A stretch of 8,910 nucleotides of DNA from a bacterium (GTDB taxonomy: Archaea; Thermoplasmatota; Thermoplasmata; Lutacidiplasmatales; UBA184), in contig JAKBKR010000063.1 in the NCBI GenBank assembly GCA_021832495.1, positions 1 through 8,910 of the forward strand. The letters run 5' to 3'. This document shows positions 1-6,130 of this stretch, piece after piece. Position 1 is the first letter of the stretch. Every line of letters begins with the position of its first letter. A program made the translations under genes and the position numbers. A model generated the notes under the pieces. It had not been told where the DNA came from, did no database searches, and saw only the letters and a list, made by a program, of their open reading frames with translations.

Positions 1-2
1 TT

Positions 3-59
3 GCAGTGGCGACCCACGCCCGCTTCCGGCTCCTGAGCCCCCCGACGAAGGCGCCGTAA
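3..59 (+). CDS. possible 3' end of a plus-strand gene cut by the window edge
   Basis: Reading from base 3, eighteen codons (AVATHARFRLLSPPTKAP) run without interruption to a TAA at 57-59. This stop lies only 8 bp from the stop of the convergent Nudix gene, which would fit the tight spacing seen elsewhere in the window. The fragment is too short to assign a family, and the other two plus-strand frames are not excluded: frame 1 stops at 34-36 and frame 2 stays open across this stretch. This is an inference from spacing, not from a recognised domain. Confidence 0.25.
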   Translation, partial: AVATHARFRLLSPPTKAP

Positions 60-67
60 TCGGAGGT

Positions 68-592
68 TCAGTCCGGCCCTACCCGTCCCCGGCTCAGATA
101 GTCGGAGAGGATGCGGTAGGTTAGTCCCCAGATGTAGAGCTCCCCCGCTGCGTACCCTTCGACCTCGAGGTCGATCCCGCGCCGGGGCAAGGCGACGGTC
201 CGTGTCTCGGTCCGGAGTCCCGAGACGAGGACCCAGTGCACCTCGGAGGCTTCCGGGCCGGGAGCGAGCGTGACCGGTCTCCCGTCCCGAAGATGTCCCA
301 CGAAGACGCTCACGATCAAGTGCTGCAGGTTCCCGGGACTCCTTTCTCCGACCAGGGTGGGAGTACCGTCGAGCTCGGAGGCCTCGAGCCCCACCTCCTC
401 CCGGGCTTCGCGCAAAGCGGTCGCCAACAAGGAGGGATCTTCCGGTTCGGCGTGTCCCCCAGGAAAGCTGATCTGTCCCGACCAAGGGTCTCCGTCCCGC
501 TCCTTCCGACGCATGAGGAGGACCTCCCGACCGTGGACACCCTCCCGGAAGACCACGAGGACCGCCGCCCGGTTCTCGCGGGTGGCGCTCAC
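68..592 (-). CDS. Nudix hydrolase, CoA-pyrophosphatase-like (NudL type)
   Basis: A 174-aa Nudix pyrophosphohydrolase, probably acting on CoA or related nucleotide derivatives with divalent metal. The Nudix helix spans about residues 45-69: SFPGG at 42-46, then ALREAREEVGL with R61, E62, E65, E66 and G68. The acidic residue before the helix (D52) sits one position earlier than in the textbook box, an arrangement I recall from CoA-type Nudix proteins such as E. coli NudL. The upstream LLMRR and WSGQISFPGG resemble the CoA-family motif, and the C-terminal IWGLTYRIL (154-162) is also typical. I chose the GTG at 592 because it overlaps the stop of the preceding gene by four bases (GTGA) and has a GGAG six bases upstream. 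The frame stays open upstream to 703, but that stretch lies inside the preceding gene and has no domain character. Substrate specificity cannot be read from sequence; ADP-ribose or NADH are alternatives. Confidence 0.85.
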   Translation of the reverse strand: MSATRENRAAVLVVFREGVHGREVLLMRRKERDGDPWSGQISFPGGHAEPEDPSLLATALREAREEVGLEASELDGTPTLVGERSPGNLQHLIVSVFVGHLRDGRPVTLAPGPEASEVHWVLVSGLRTETRTVALPRRGIDLEVEGYAAGELYIWGLTYRILSDYLSRGRVGPD

Positions 593-1128
593 GGCCGGCT
601 CCGGTTCTCCCGAGCGTAGGCGAGCGCCCGCTCCACGGCGTCCCGGGGGGTGGACACCTTCTCGAACAGGTTCTCGTCGACCGGGATCCGTTCGAGGGGC
701 CAACTCTCCAAGAGGAAGACCTTGTGCTTGAGGTCGAGCGCATACGCGATCTCGGTGAGAGTACCGTAAGCCCCGTCAATGGCGATCAGCGCTTCGGCCG
801 TCCGGACGATGATCGCGTTCCGTGCCGTGCTCATGGCGGTGACGATCGGGATGGTGACGTAGGGGTTGGCCGTGTGCCGGTCGCTCGAGGGGAGGACTCC
901 GATGGTCGTGCCGCCCGCCCGAGCCGCCCCCTTGCACACGCTCTCCATGACCCCCCCATGTCCCCCGCACACGATGATCGCACCGCGCTGCGCCGCCAGC
1001 GCCCCGACCTCTTCCGCGAGGTGCCGGGCCTTCTCGGGGGGTGTCTCACCGCCGATGACACCCAAAAGGATGGGCCGTTCCACCGGGTCCGACGGCGGGT
1101 CCGAAACTTTGACGGAACGGGTCTTCAT
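589..1128 (-). CDS. SLOG/LOG-like Rossmann nucleotide-binding protein (TIGR00725-like)
   Basis: A 179-aa single-domain Rossmann-like protein of the TIGR00725 group, related to LOG/lysine-decarboxylase-like and DprA/SLOG folds that bind nucleotides. Visible motifs are LLGVIGG near residues 21-27, the loop GGHGGVME at 55-62, GGTTIGVLP at 72-80, NPYV at 88-91, ARNAIIV at 102-108 and GAYGTLTE at 119-126. The last corresponds to the GG-x-GT-xx-E nucleotide-binding loop of LOG proteins, where the glutamate is catalytic. Members of this subgroup generally lack an assigned reaction, so cytokinin-type phosphoribohydrolase activity on a nucleoside monophosphate is only one possibility. The ATG at 1128 lies 31 bp after the stop of the upstream repeat protein, and the gene overlaps the downstream Nudix gene by four bases. 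Co-transcription of the three is likely. The Shine-Dalgarno match (GATGAG) is weak. Confidence 0.85.
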   Translation of the reverse strand: MKTRSVKVSDPPSDPVERPILLGVIGGETPPEKARHLAEEVGALAAQRGAIIVCGGHGGVMESVCKGAARAGGTTIGVLPSSDRHTANPYVTIPIVTAMSTARNAIIVRTAEALIAIDGAYGTLTEIAYALDLKHKVFLLESWPLERIPVDENLFEKVSTPRDAVERALAYARENRSRP

Positions 1129-1159
1129 CGACTCATCGCTTCTCGGATGGGGCGCGCAA

Positions 1160-1717
1160 CTACCGGCGAGCCTTCGGGAGCGGGGAGCGAGAGAGAGGGG
1201 TTCCCCTTAACCCTTCCTCCTCGAGAAGGTTGGGGCGGAGATCGCCGAAGAGCGACTTCGTGAGGTAGACCCGGGGAGGGGTTCTAGAGCGGAGGCCCGG
1301 AAACTCGCTGCCACCGGCCACCGCCTGACGATACTCATAATATTCGTCTTCGGGGAGGAACCAGACGATCATGTCGTTCGTCCACCGGGTGTTCCGGGTT
1401 TCCTGGGGACGGCTGACCAATCCCAAGTGCTCCTCGACGGCGCCGGGGATGTTGAAGACATGCTTTTCGGTGAGCTGCGCGGTGGCCACCACACGGTCCG
1501 CCGCCATCTCCTTTGCCAGGAGGTCACCACCACGGTAGAGGCTGAGCACCCGGAGGGTGCCCGGGCCGCGAGCAAGGAACGCAATGGCCCGCGCCGGTCG
1601 GTGGAGGCCCTTGAGCACGTCCGAGGATATCCCGAGCAGCTCTGCCACATCTCCCGGGAGTTGCGTGGTGCACCAGGTCGGGTGGACGGCCTTGAGCACG
1701 ACGTAGTCTTCGCCCAT
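1160..1717 (-). CDS. unrecognised protein with two AbrB-like repeat segments; possible regulator
   Basis: A 185-aa protein whose family I do not recognise. Residues 4-30 and 74-100 align without gaps at a 70-residue period with 10 identities in 27. Both contain D-x-V-V-x-x-A and, at the same distance, a [LI]-P-G-x-V-x-E-x-L-G-[IL] block. That block resembles the IP-x-x-[IV]-x-x-x-L-G-[IL] core of AbrB/SpoVT/MazE swapped-hairpin DNA-binding domains. After the second copy, VWFLPEDEYYEYR (118-130) resembles the strand following that core. The C-terminal tail from about 140 to 185 is polar, basic and without visible motif. A DNA-binding role is inferred from this resemblance and from a palindrome seven bases before the start codon. 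The ATG at 1717 fits a leaderless transcript from the TATA-like element at 1739-1746. It could equally be a protein with a structural beta-hairpin repeat that does not bind DNA. Confidence 0.7.
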   Translation of the reverse strand: MGEDYVVLKAVHPTWCTTQLPGDVAELLGISSDVLKGLHRPARAIAFLARGPGTLRVLSLYRGGDLLAKEMAADRVVATAQLTEKHVFNIPGAVEEHLGLVSRPQETRNTRWTNDMIVWFLPEDEYYEYRQAVAGGSEFPGLRSRTPPRVYLTKSLFGDLRPNLLEEEGLRGTPLSRSPLPKARR

Positions 1718-1723
1718 GACTCT

Positions 1724-1737
1724 GTTAGATATCTAAC
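1724..1737. promoter_or_regulatory. perfect 14-bp palindrome, candidate operator
   Basis: GTTAGATATCTAAC is perfectly self-complementary. It ends seven bases upstream of the ATG of the repeat-containing gene, between that gene's TATA-like element and the predicted transcription start. Occupancy there would block initiation, so autoregulation by the encoded AbrB-like protein is an attractive but untested inference. It is AT-rich compared with its surroundings. Confidence 0.45.
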
Positions 1738-1738
1738 C

Positions 1739-1746
1739 AAATAAGG
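1739..1746 (-). promoter_or_regulatory. TATA-like promoter element for the repeat-protein unit
   Basis: On the minus strand this reads CCTTATTT, the best TATA match in the 61-bp gap between the permease stop and the next gene. Its centre (about 1742) is about 26 bp from the ATG at 1717, the usual archaeal TATA-to-start distance, so a leaderless message would be expected. The gap has no Shine-Dalgarno sequence before the ATG, which agrees. The match to the archaeal consensus is only moderate. Confidence 0.45.
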
Positions 1747-1778
1747 CTATCTCACAAGACGCGGAGTGACCGGTGCGC

Positions 1779-3158
1779 TCAATCGGGGAGCCGTCCCACG
1801 TTCGGGACGGCCTGGGTCGCCTCAGGACCCTTTGAGCTAAGGAAGTAGCTCGCAAGCAGGAGCAGCGCACCCAATCCATACCAGACCACCATCCCCAGCA
1901 GGACCGAGGAGGAGAACAAGATGGAGGCGGGGTCGAACTGGATCCCGATGAGCAGCCCCGTCACGAGGACCCCACCCAGCGGCACAAGGGCATTGCGCGA
2001 GAGCCCTTCCCGACGCATCCGGAGCAGGGCCGACAGGCTGACGAGGAAGTAGGCCACGAGCGCCCCCAGGGTAAGCATCGAAGGGAGCAGGTTGAGCACG
2101 AGCCCCACCGGCGCCGCCAGGGGACCGGTGGTCGACTCCGACCACACTACAAAGCCCGCCGTCACCGTGGCTGAGACCCCCAAGGTAACCACGGGGGCTC
2201 GGCCCTTGCCGAAGAGTTGGCTGAGCTGGGGGGGGAGCATCCCATCCCTGCCCATCGCGAAGAAGAGCCGGGCGCAGGTGTTTTCCACCGCGATCAGCGC
2301 CCCCATGGAGCTTGTCAGGATGACGATGGCGAGGGGCAGGTCCCAATTGGGTCCGAGGACTGTCGAGAGCCCACCGGTGAACCCGAGACCCCAGTTGGCT
2401 TGCGGTACGGCACGGGTGAGGGCTAGAGCGCTCACGATGTAGATGACCGCAGCGATGGCGATGGCGTACACGGTTCCCTTGGCCACATCGCGAGACGGTA
2501 CCTCTGCCTCCTCTGAGAAGGTGGTCACCGACTCGAAGCCAAGGAAGAGGAATACCGTGAAGATCGCCGAGTAACCCACGGCATTGAGGATGTTCAGCCC
2601 TCCCGTCACGGCGGGGACGGGCTGGGCCGGGTGGGCGAAGAGGATCGCCGAGATGAGGACCAGGATCGCCGCCTCGGCCACAAAGAAGAGGAAGGCGATC
2701 CGGGTGGATGGCTTCAACCCCAAGGCGTTCACAACGAACACCGCCAGGGCCACCGCGATGGTGACTGGAACGAGGACCCCGACCAGGCTCGGAAAGATGA
2801 TGGCGAGCGAACTGACGGCGAGCAGGAGGGGGATGGCGGGTCCCAGCAGGTAGAGTATGGTGAGCCCCCAGCCAGCGGCGAAACCTGCGATCGGCGATAT
2901 CTCACCTCCGACGATGGCATAGGCTCCGCCGGCCTTGAGGTGGTGCCGAGACATCTCCGCAAAGGAAAGGGCGACGAGGACCGCGGCCAGCGCGCCGAGC
3001 AACACCCCGACGAAGGCGTAGGACCCCCCCGTCAGGGCGATGACCGGAAAGATCGCGGCCAGGGAGAACGCAGGAGCCATGAACGTGGCCCCGGCGGCCA
3101 CCAGGTCGAAGAGGCCCATCCGGCGAAGAGGGACCTGGGCGCTGGTCGTGCCGGTCAT
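1779..3158 (-). CDS. APC-superfamily amino-acid permease
   Basis: A 459-aa integral membrane transporter of the amino acid-polyamine-organocation superfamily, near the usual length for 12-helix members. Hydrophobic segments follow one another from about residue 17 to 441. The first carries the glycine-containing unwound stretch expected for substrate binding (AAGATFMAPAFS, 21-32). KAGGAYAIVGG (75-85) follows the second helix. The segment from GFESV (207-211) through FSEEAEVPSRDVAKG (214-228) is the hallmark APC loop, and FFAMGRDGMLP lies at 299-309. Substrate cannot be assigned; a neutral or cationic amino acid taken up by proton symport is the family norm. The start is ATG at 3158, whose ATGA overlaps the glmM stop by four bases, so the two are probably one transcript with coupled translation. 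The frame is open further upstream to 3299, but that region is inside glmM. Nothing in the sequence ties the permease to amino-sugar metabolism beyond adjacency. Confidence 0.9.
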   Translation of the reverse strand: MTGTTSAQVPLRRMGLFDLVAAGATFMAPAFSLAAIFPVIALTGGSYAFVGVLLGALAAVLVALSFAEMSRHHLKAGGAYAIVGGEISPIAGFAAGWGLTILYLLGPAIPLLLAVSSLAIIFPSLVGVLVPVTIAVALAVFVVNALGLKPSTRIAFLFFVAEAAILVLISAILFAHPAQPVPAVTGGLNILNAVGYSAIFTVFLFLGFESVTTFSEEAEVPSRDVAKGTVYAIAIAAVIYIVSALALTRAVPQANWGLGFTGGLSTVLGPNWDLPLAIVILTSSMGALIAVENTCARLFFAMGRDGMLPPQLSQLFGKGRAPVVTLGVSATVTAGFVVWSESTTGPLAAPVGLVLNLLPSMLTLGALVAYFLVSLSALLRMRREGLSRNALVPLGGVLVTGLLIGIQFDPASILFSSSVLLGMVVWYGLGALLLLASYFLSSKGPEATQAVPNVGRLPD

Positions 3159-4534
3159 GACCGTGCGGAGAGGGAGCGTACCAGGTCGTTCACGCTCTTC
3201 GTCATGGAATCGGCCAGGCCCTCGGCCTTCTTCCGGTCCCGGGACTCGGCAAAGATCCGATAGATGGGTTCGGTGCCTGACGGGCGGACGAGCACCCAAC
3301 CCTCCGAAGTTCGCACCTTGACACCATCCAACGTTGTGATCTCGGTGGCTTGCCCCCGGTCCATCATGGAGGGCACTTCGGCCAACACCTTCTCACGGAG
3401 TTCGACCGGGCAGGGGACCTTCCGCTTCACGAGGTGGTATGGAGGGAGCTCGGCGATGAGCTCCGAGAGCGGCTTCTGTGTGCGGGCGAGCACGTCGAGG
3501 ACCGCGGCCAGGGACATGGCCCCGTCCCGAGCCAGCTGGTGGTCGGCGAAGATGAGCCCACCGTTCTCCTCCCCTCCAAAGACCCCCTTGTCCTCTTGCA
3601 TCGCCCGGGACACGACCGGAGAGCCAACCCGAGTGAAACGGACACGGCCACCGAAGGGGGCGATCGCCTCGGCGACTGCGTCTGAGGAGGTTACTGGGGT
3701 CACGACGACCCCGCCACCGTGCTGGCGGACGGTCTCTCGTGCCATCAGCGTGAAGATCTTCTCGCCTGGGACGAACCGCCCTTTCTCATCGATGAAGACG
3801 GCGCGGTCAGCGTCCCCATCGTGCGCCACACCGAGGTCGGCGGGCATGGCCCGCATGTGCTGGACCAGCCCCTGCAAGTTCTCCTCTGTAGGCTCCGAAT
3901 TGTGGCCCGGGAAGGTCCCATCCGGATTGCCGTTCAAAGTGGTGTAGCGCGTGCCCATCCGTTGGAGGAGGACGGGGCTCGTCCCTGTCGAGGCCCCGTT
4001 GCCACAGTCGAGAACCACCCGGAACTTCCGTGCCCGTATCGCCTCGACATCGACCCGAGATAGGACGCCGTCTACGTAGCGCTTGATCGCGAGGCCGTCG
4101 GTGGACAAGGCACCTATCTCCTGGTACCCCTTGGCGACGAACCGACCTGCGGCGTAGGCCTCCTCGATCGCCCGTTCGGTCGCCCGGGTGAACTCAAGCC
4201 CGTCCCCGGCGATCCCTTTCACACCGTTGAACTCGGGGGGATTGTGCGAGGCGGTGACGATGAGCCCGAACGCTGCGCCTAAGGCCTTGACGTTGTATTG
4301 GACGGCAGGGGTTGGCAGGACCCCGACCTCGATGACATCGATGCCGCCCATGGCGAGGGCGCCGGCGGCCACCCGACCCAGGGCGGGGCTGGAGGTCCGC
4401 GCATCGGTCCCGACCACGGCAGGGCCCATCCCAGAGTGAACGAACGCGACCGCGGAGGCGATATCCGAGACGAACCGGACGGTAAGGGTCTTCCCGACGA
4501 CCTCGCGGATGCCGTTCGTTCCGAACATGGCCAT
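3155..4534 (-). CDS. glmM: archaeal phosphoglucosamine mutase / phosphohexomutase
   Basis: A 459-aa alpha-D-phosphohexomutase. It should interconvert glucosamine-6-phosphate and glucosamine-1-phosphate for UDP-GlcNAc synthesis, and many archaeal homologues also accept glucose or mannose phosphates. All four signature loops are intact: the phosphoserine loop TASHNPPEFNG with Ser96, the metal loop DGDADR at 239-244, the sugar-binding loop GEENGG at 321-326 and the phosphate-binding loop RPSGTEP at 417-423. The N-terminal FGTNGIRE is typical. I took ATG 4534; ATG 4528, two codons downstream, is equally possible. The frame is open to 4651, but that extension passes through the divergent TATA element and the neighbouring start and looks non-coding. 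No Shine-Dalgarno precedes the start, and the TATA centre at about 4564 predicts a transcript beginning about four bases before it. Preference among GlmM, PMM and PGM substrates cannot be settled from sequence. Confidence 0.92.
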   Translation of the reverse strand: MAMFGTNGIREVVGKTLTVRFVSDIASAVAFVHSGMGPAVVGTDARTSSPALGRVAAGALAMGGIDVIEVGVLPTPAVQYNVKALGAAFGLIVTASHNPPEFNGVKGIAGDGLEFTRATERAIEEAYAAGRFVAKGYQEIGALSTDGLAIKRYVDGVLSRVDVEAIRARKFRVVLDCGNGASTGTSPVLLQRMGTRYTTLNGNPDGTFPGHNSEPTEENLQGLVQHMRAMPADLGVAHDGDADRAVFIDEKGRFVPGEKIFTLMARETVRQHGGGVVVTPVTSSDAVAEAIAPFGGRVRFTRVGSPVVSRAMQEDKGVFGGEENGGLIFADHQLARDGAMSLAAVLDVLARTQKPLSELIAELPPYHLVKRKVPCPVELREKVLAEVPSMMDRGQATEITTLDGVKVRTSEGWVLVRPSGTEPIYRIFAESRDRKKAEGLADSMTKSVNDLVRSLSARS

Positions 4535-4559
4535 GGGCGGGAGCGGATTATCTTCTCGG

Positions 4560-4569
4560 CTATATATCC
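4560..4569. promoter_or_regulatory. TATA box between divergent genes, possibly shared
   Basis: CTATATATCC on the plus strand, GGATATATAG on the minus strand, contains TATATAT at 4561-4567. It is the only strong TATA element in the 73-bp divergent gap. Counting about 25 bp in each direction predicts a minus-strand start near 4538, practically leaderless for glmM, and a plus-strand start near 4589, a 19-base leader for the Mut7-C gene. The plus-strand start codon has a weak Shine-Dalgarno (GGTG, six bases upstream). BRE elements that would set direction are not obvious on either side. Confidence 0.6.
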
Positions 4570-4607
4570 TGTACCGGGCTCCCGGGATTGCCCACGCGGT
4601 GCATACG

Positions 4608-5078
4608 ATGGCGGAAGAGACCCGGTGGATCGCAGACGAGATGGTCGGCAAGCTGGCCCGCTACCTCCGCTTCCTCGGCTATGACGTGGTCTACGCCCAT
4701 GGGATGAGGGACGGTCAGATCCTGGAACTTTCCCGTAATGAGCAACGGGTGATCTTGACCCGGGACGAGCTTCTCGCCACGCGGGCAAGATCCCTGGGGG
4801 TCCTCCTGCGTTCCCTCGATGTTGAAGGGCAGCTCCGGGAGGTGGATCGGGCCTTCCCATCCCTCCGGAAGGAGGTCCAGTTCACCCGTTGCTCGCTTTG
4901 CAACGGTCGGTTGGTCCCGGCTGACAGGTCCACTCCCGCCCCTCCCAAAGGGGTTCCCTTGGATGTCTGGACGACGACGCGGGAGGTGAGCGTCTGCCCG
5001 TTGTGCGGGCATGCGTTCTGGGAGGGGACGCACACCGAAGAGATCCGACAGGCGCTCTTGCGGGCCTTTCAAGGATGA
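4608..5078 (+). CDS. Mut7-C RNase-domain protein with zinc ribbon
   Basis: A 156-aa protein with a PIN-like Mut7-C domain, a putative ribonuclease fold. Residues 8-30 (IADEMVGKLARYLRFLGYDV and following) give the first acidic residue, D10. D35 follows in MRDGQIL and D53 in LTRDELL; these acids would form the metal-dependent active site. The C-terminal zinc ribbon has Cys95 and Cys98 (RCSLCNGRL), then Cys130 and Cys133 (CPLCG), followed by FWEGTH at 137-142, which is characteristic of the family. Length is normal. The start is ATG 4608: it begins the conserved domain and lies about 44 bp downstream of the TATA element. The frame also opens at 4509, but that stretch overlaps the glmM start and lies upstream of the promoter. 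The gene overlaps trmG10 by four bases (ATGA), suggesting co-expression and a role in RNA metabolism. The physiological substrate of this family is, to my knowledge, not established. Confidence 0.88.
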   Translation: MAEETRWIADEMVGKLARYLRFLGYDVVYAHGMRDGQILELSRNEQRVILTRDELLATRARSLGVLLRSLDVEGQLREVDRAFPSLRKEVQFTRCSLCNGRLVPADRSTPAPPKGVPLDVWTTTREVSVCPLCGHAFWEGTHTEEIRQALLRAFQG

Positions 5079-6106
5079 CTCCCACGTACTGGGTCGAACT
5101 CTCCGGGGACGCTGCGGAACTCGGCCGCCGGGAACTGGAATCCGTGATGGCGGCGCGTTTTCCCGAGGCCCCACCCCCCAGGGAAGTCCCGGGACGGCCC
5201 GGGGTGCAGGAAGTTGAGGTCCCGGATGCACAAACCCTGGCATTCCCATTGGCGTTCTCGCGCCGCATCTTGGCTCCGCTCGCCGAGGGCCCGGTGACCC
5301 GGCTTGCGAACGCGCTCTCACGCGAGCCGGACCGGGGGACCATTGCCGTCCGGCTCTTTCCAGGGGATCGGCTACCGGAAGCGTTGGCGGCCGGGGTCGG
5401 GAAAGGGTACAAACGGGACGAGGGACGACGCATTGATCTTCGCCATCCGAAGACCACCTATGTGGTCCTCAGGGGCGCCGGGCGGGAAGAATACGTGCTG
5501 TGCCGGGAAGAGACGAGAACGGGCCGCGCATTCTTGCGACAACAGCGCCCGGGCGATCTTCCCTTCCGGAAACCGGTCACCCTGTCTCCCCTCCTCGCCC
5601 GGGCCCTCGTGAATCTCGCCGCCATTCCCCCGGGGGGAAGCCTCCTCGATCCCTTCTGCGGGACGGGTGCGATCGGGCTCGACAGCGGGATCTTGGGGTA
5701 CCGAGTCATTGTCTCTGATAAGGATGGACGGATGGTTCGGGGAACGCTCACGAACCTCACCCGGTCCTCGATCGTCCCTACGGCAGTGGCCCAGTGCGAC
5801 GTCAGTGGTGTCCGCGAAGCCTTGGATGGCCATCTCCCCGTCGATGCCGTGGTCACCGACCCACCGTACGGGAGGGCGTCCTCCACGCACGGGGAACGGG
5901 CCATGGATGTGGTCGAGAATGCCTTGCACGTCCTACGCTCGGTGATTCGCCCCGGCGGCCGGTTCGTGTTCATGCTGCCGGTCCCCACGATGCCCGAAAA
6001 GGCGTTAGAGGGATGGACGGCCGTCTACCCTCCGCTTCCTCTGCGGGTGCATTCGAGCCTCACCCGATGGGTGTACGTCCTCCGACAGACCTGGGATGGA
6101 GCGTAG
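5075..6106 (+). CDS. trmG10: tRNA (guanine-10-N2) dimethyltransferase, THUMP plus Rossmann methylase
   Basis: A 343-aa SAM-dependent tRNA methyltransferase of the Trm11/TrmG10 group, expected to form m2G and m2,2G at position 10 of tRNA. The N-terminal third (about 5-145) is a divergent THUMP-type RNA-binding region, ending with DLRHPKTTYVVLRG (121-134). The linker GDLPFRKPVTLSPLLARALV (160-179) is characteristic of the group. The methylase domain then shows the SAM-binding motif LDPFCGTGAIGLD (191-203), an acidic second-strand residue in VSDKD (213-217), and the catalytic motif TDPPYG (261-266). Length matches archaeal members. The ATG at 5075 shares ATGA with the stop of the Mut7-C gene. 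The frame remains open to 5003, but that extension is inside the upstream gene and has no domain signal. No separate Shine-Dalgarno is visible, so coupling to upstream translation is likely. A related THUMP methylase with another tRNA position remains possible. Confidence 0.88.
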   Translation: MTPTYWVELSGDAAELGRRELESVMAARFPEAPPPREVPGRPGVQEVEVPDAQTLAFPLAFSRRILAPLAEGPVTRLANALSREPDRGTIAVRLFPGDRLPEALAAGVGKGYKRDEGRRIDLRHPKTTYVVLRGAGREEYVLCREETRTGRAFLRQQRPGDLPFRKPVTLSPLLARALVNLAAIPPGGSLLDPFCGTGAIGLDSGILGYRVIVSDKDGRMVRGTLTNLTRSSIVPTAVAQCDVSGVREALDGHLPVDAVVTDPPYGRASSTHGERAMDVVENALHVLRSVIRPGGRFVFMLPVPTMPEKALEGWTAVYPPLPLRVHSSLTRWVYVLRQTWDGA

Positions 6107-6124
6107 GGGAGAACCATTGCTCCC
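6107..6124. other. small inverted repeat between convergent genes
   Basis: GGGAG at 6107-6111 and CTCCC at 6120-6124 can pair around an eight-base loop. It starts directly after the trmG10 stop and ends seven bases before the stop of the convergent zinc-ribbon gene. There is no following T run on either strand, so it is a weak terminator candidate. The short stem could be chance. Confidence 0.2.
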
Positions 6125-6130
6125 GGCAGC

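Noticed and set aside
593..703. N-terminal extension of the Nudix protein
   Set aside because: The extension lies inside the SLOG gene and is low-complexity. The GTGA overlap at 592-589 gives a natural start directly before the conserved domain.
1125..1136. Three-codon reading frame (MSR, stop) overlapping the start of the SLOG gene
   Set aside because: It is too short to support as a regulatory leader; such start/stop overlaps arise often by chance.
2631..3947. Long plus-strand open frames (2631-3263 and 3264-3947) opposite the permease and glmM genes
   Set aside because: They are antisense to well-conserved genes in GC-rich DNA, have low-complexity Arg/Gly/Ser/Pro composition and show no domain motif.
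4535..4651. N-terminal extension of glmM to 4651
   Set aside because: It crosses the TATA element and the divergent start codon, and the family begins at FGTNGIRE.
4560..5321. A 253-codon minus-strand frame opposite the Mut7-C and trmG10 genes
   Set aside because: It is antisense to two genes with intact catalytic motifs, its translation is rich in Pro, Arg and Gly, and it has no recognisable domain.
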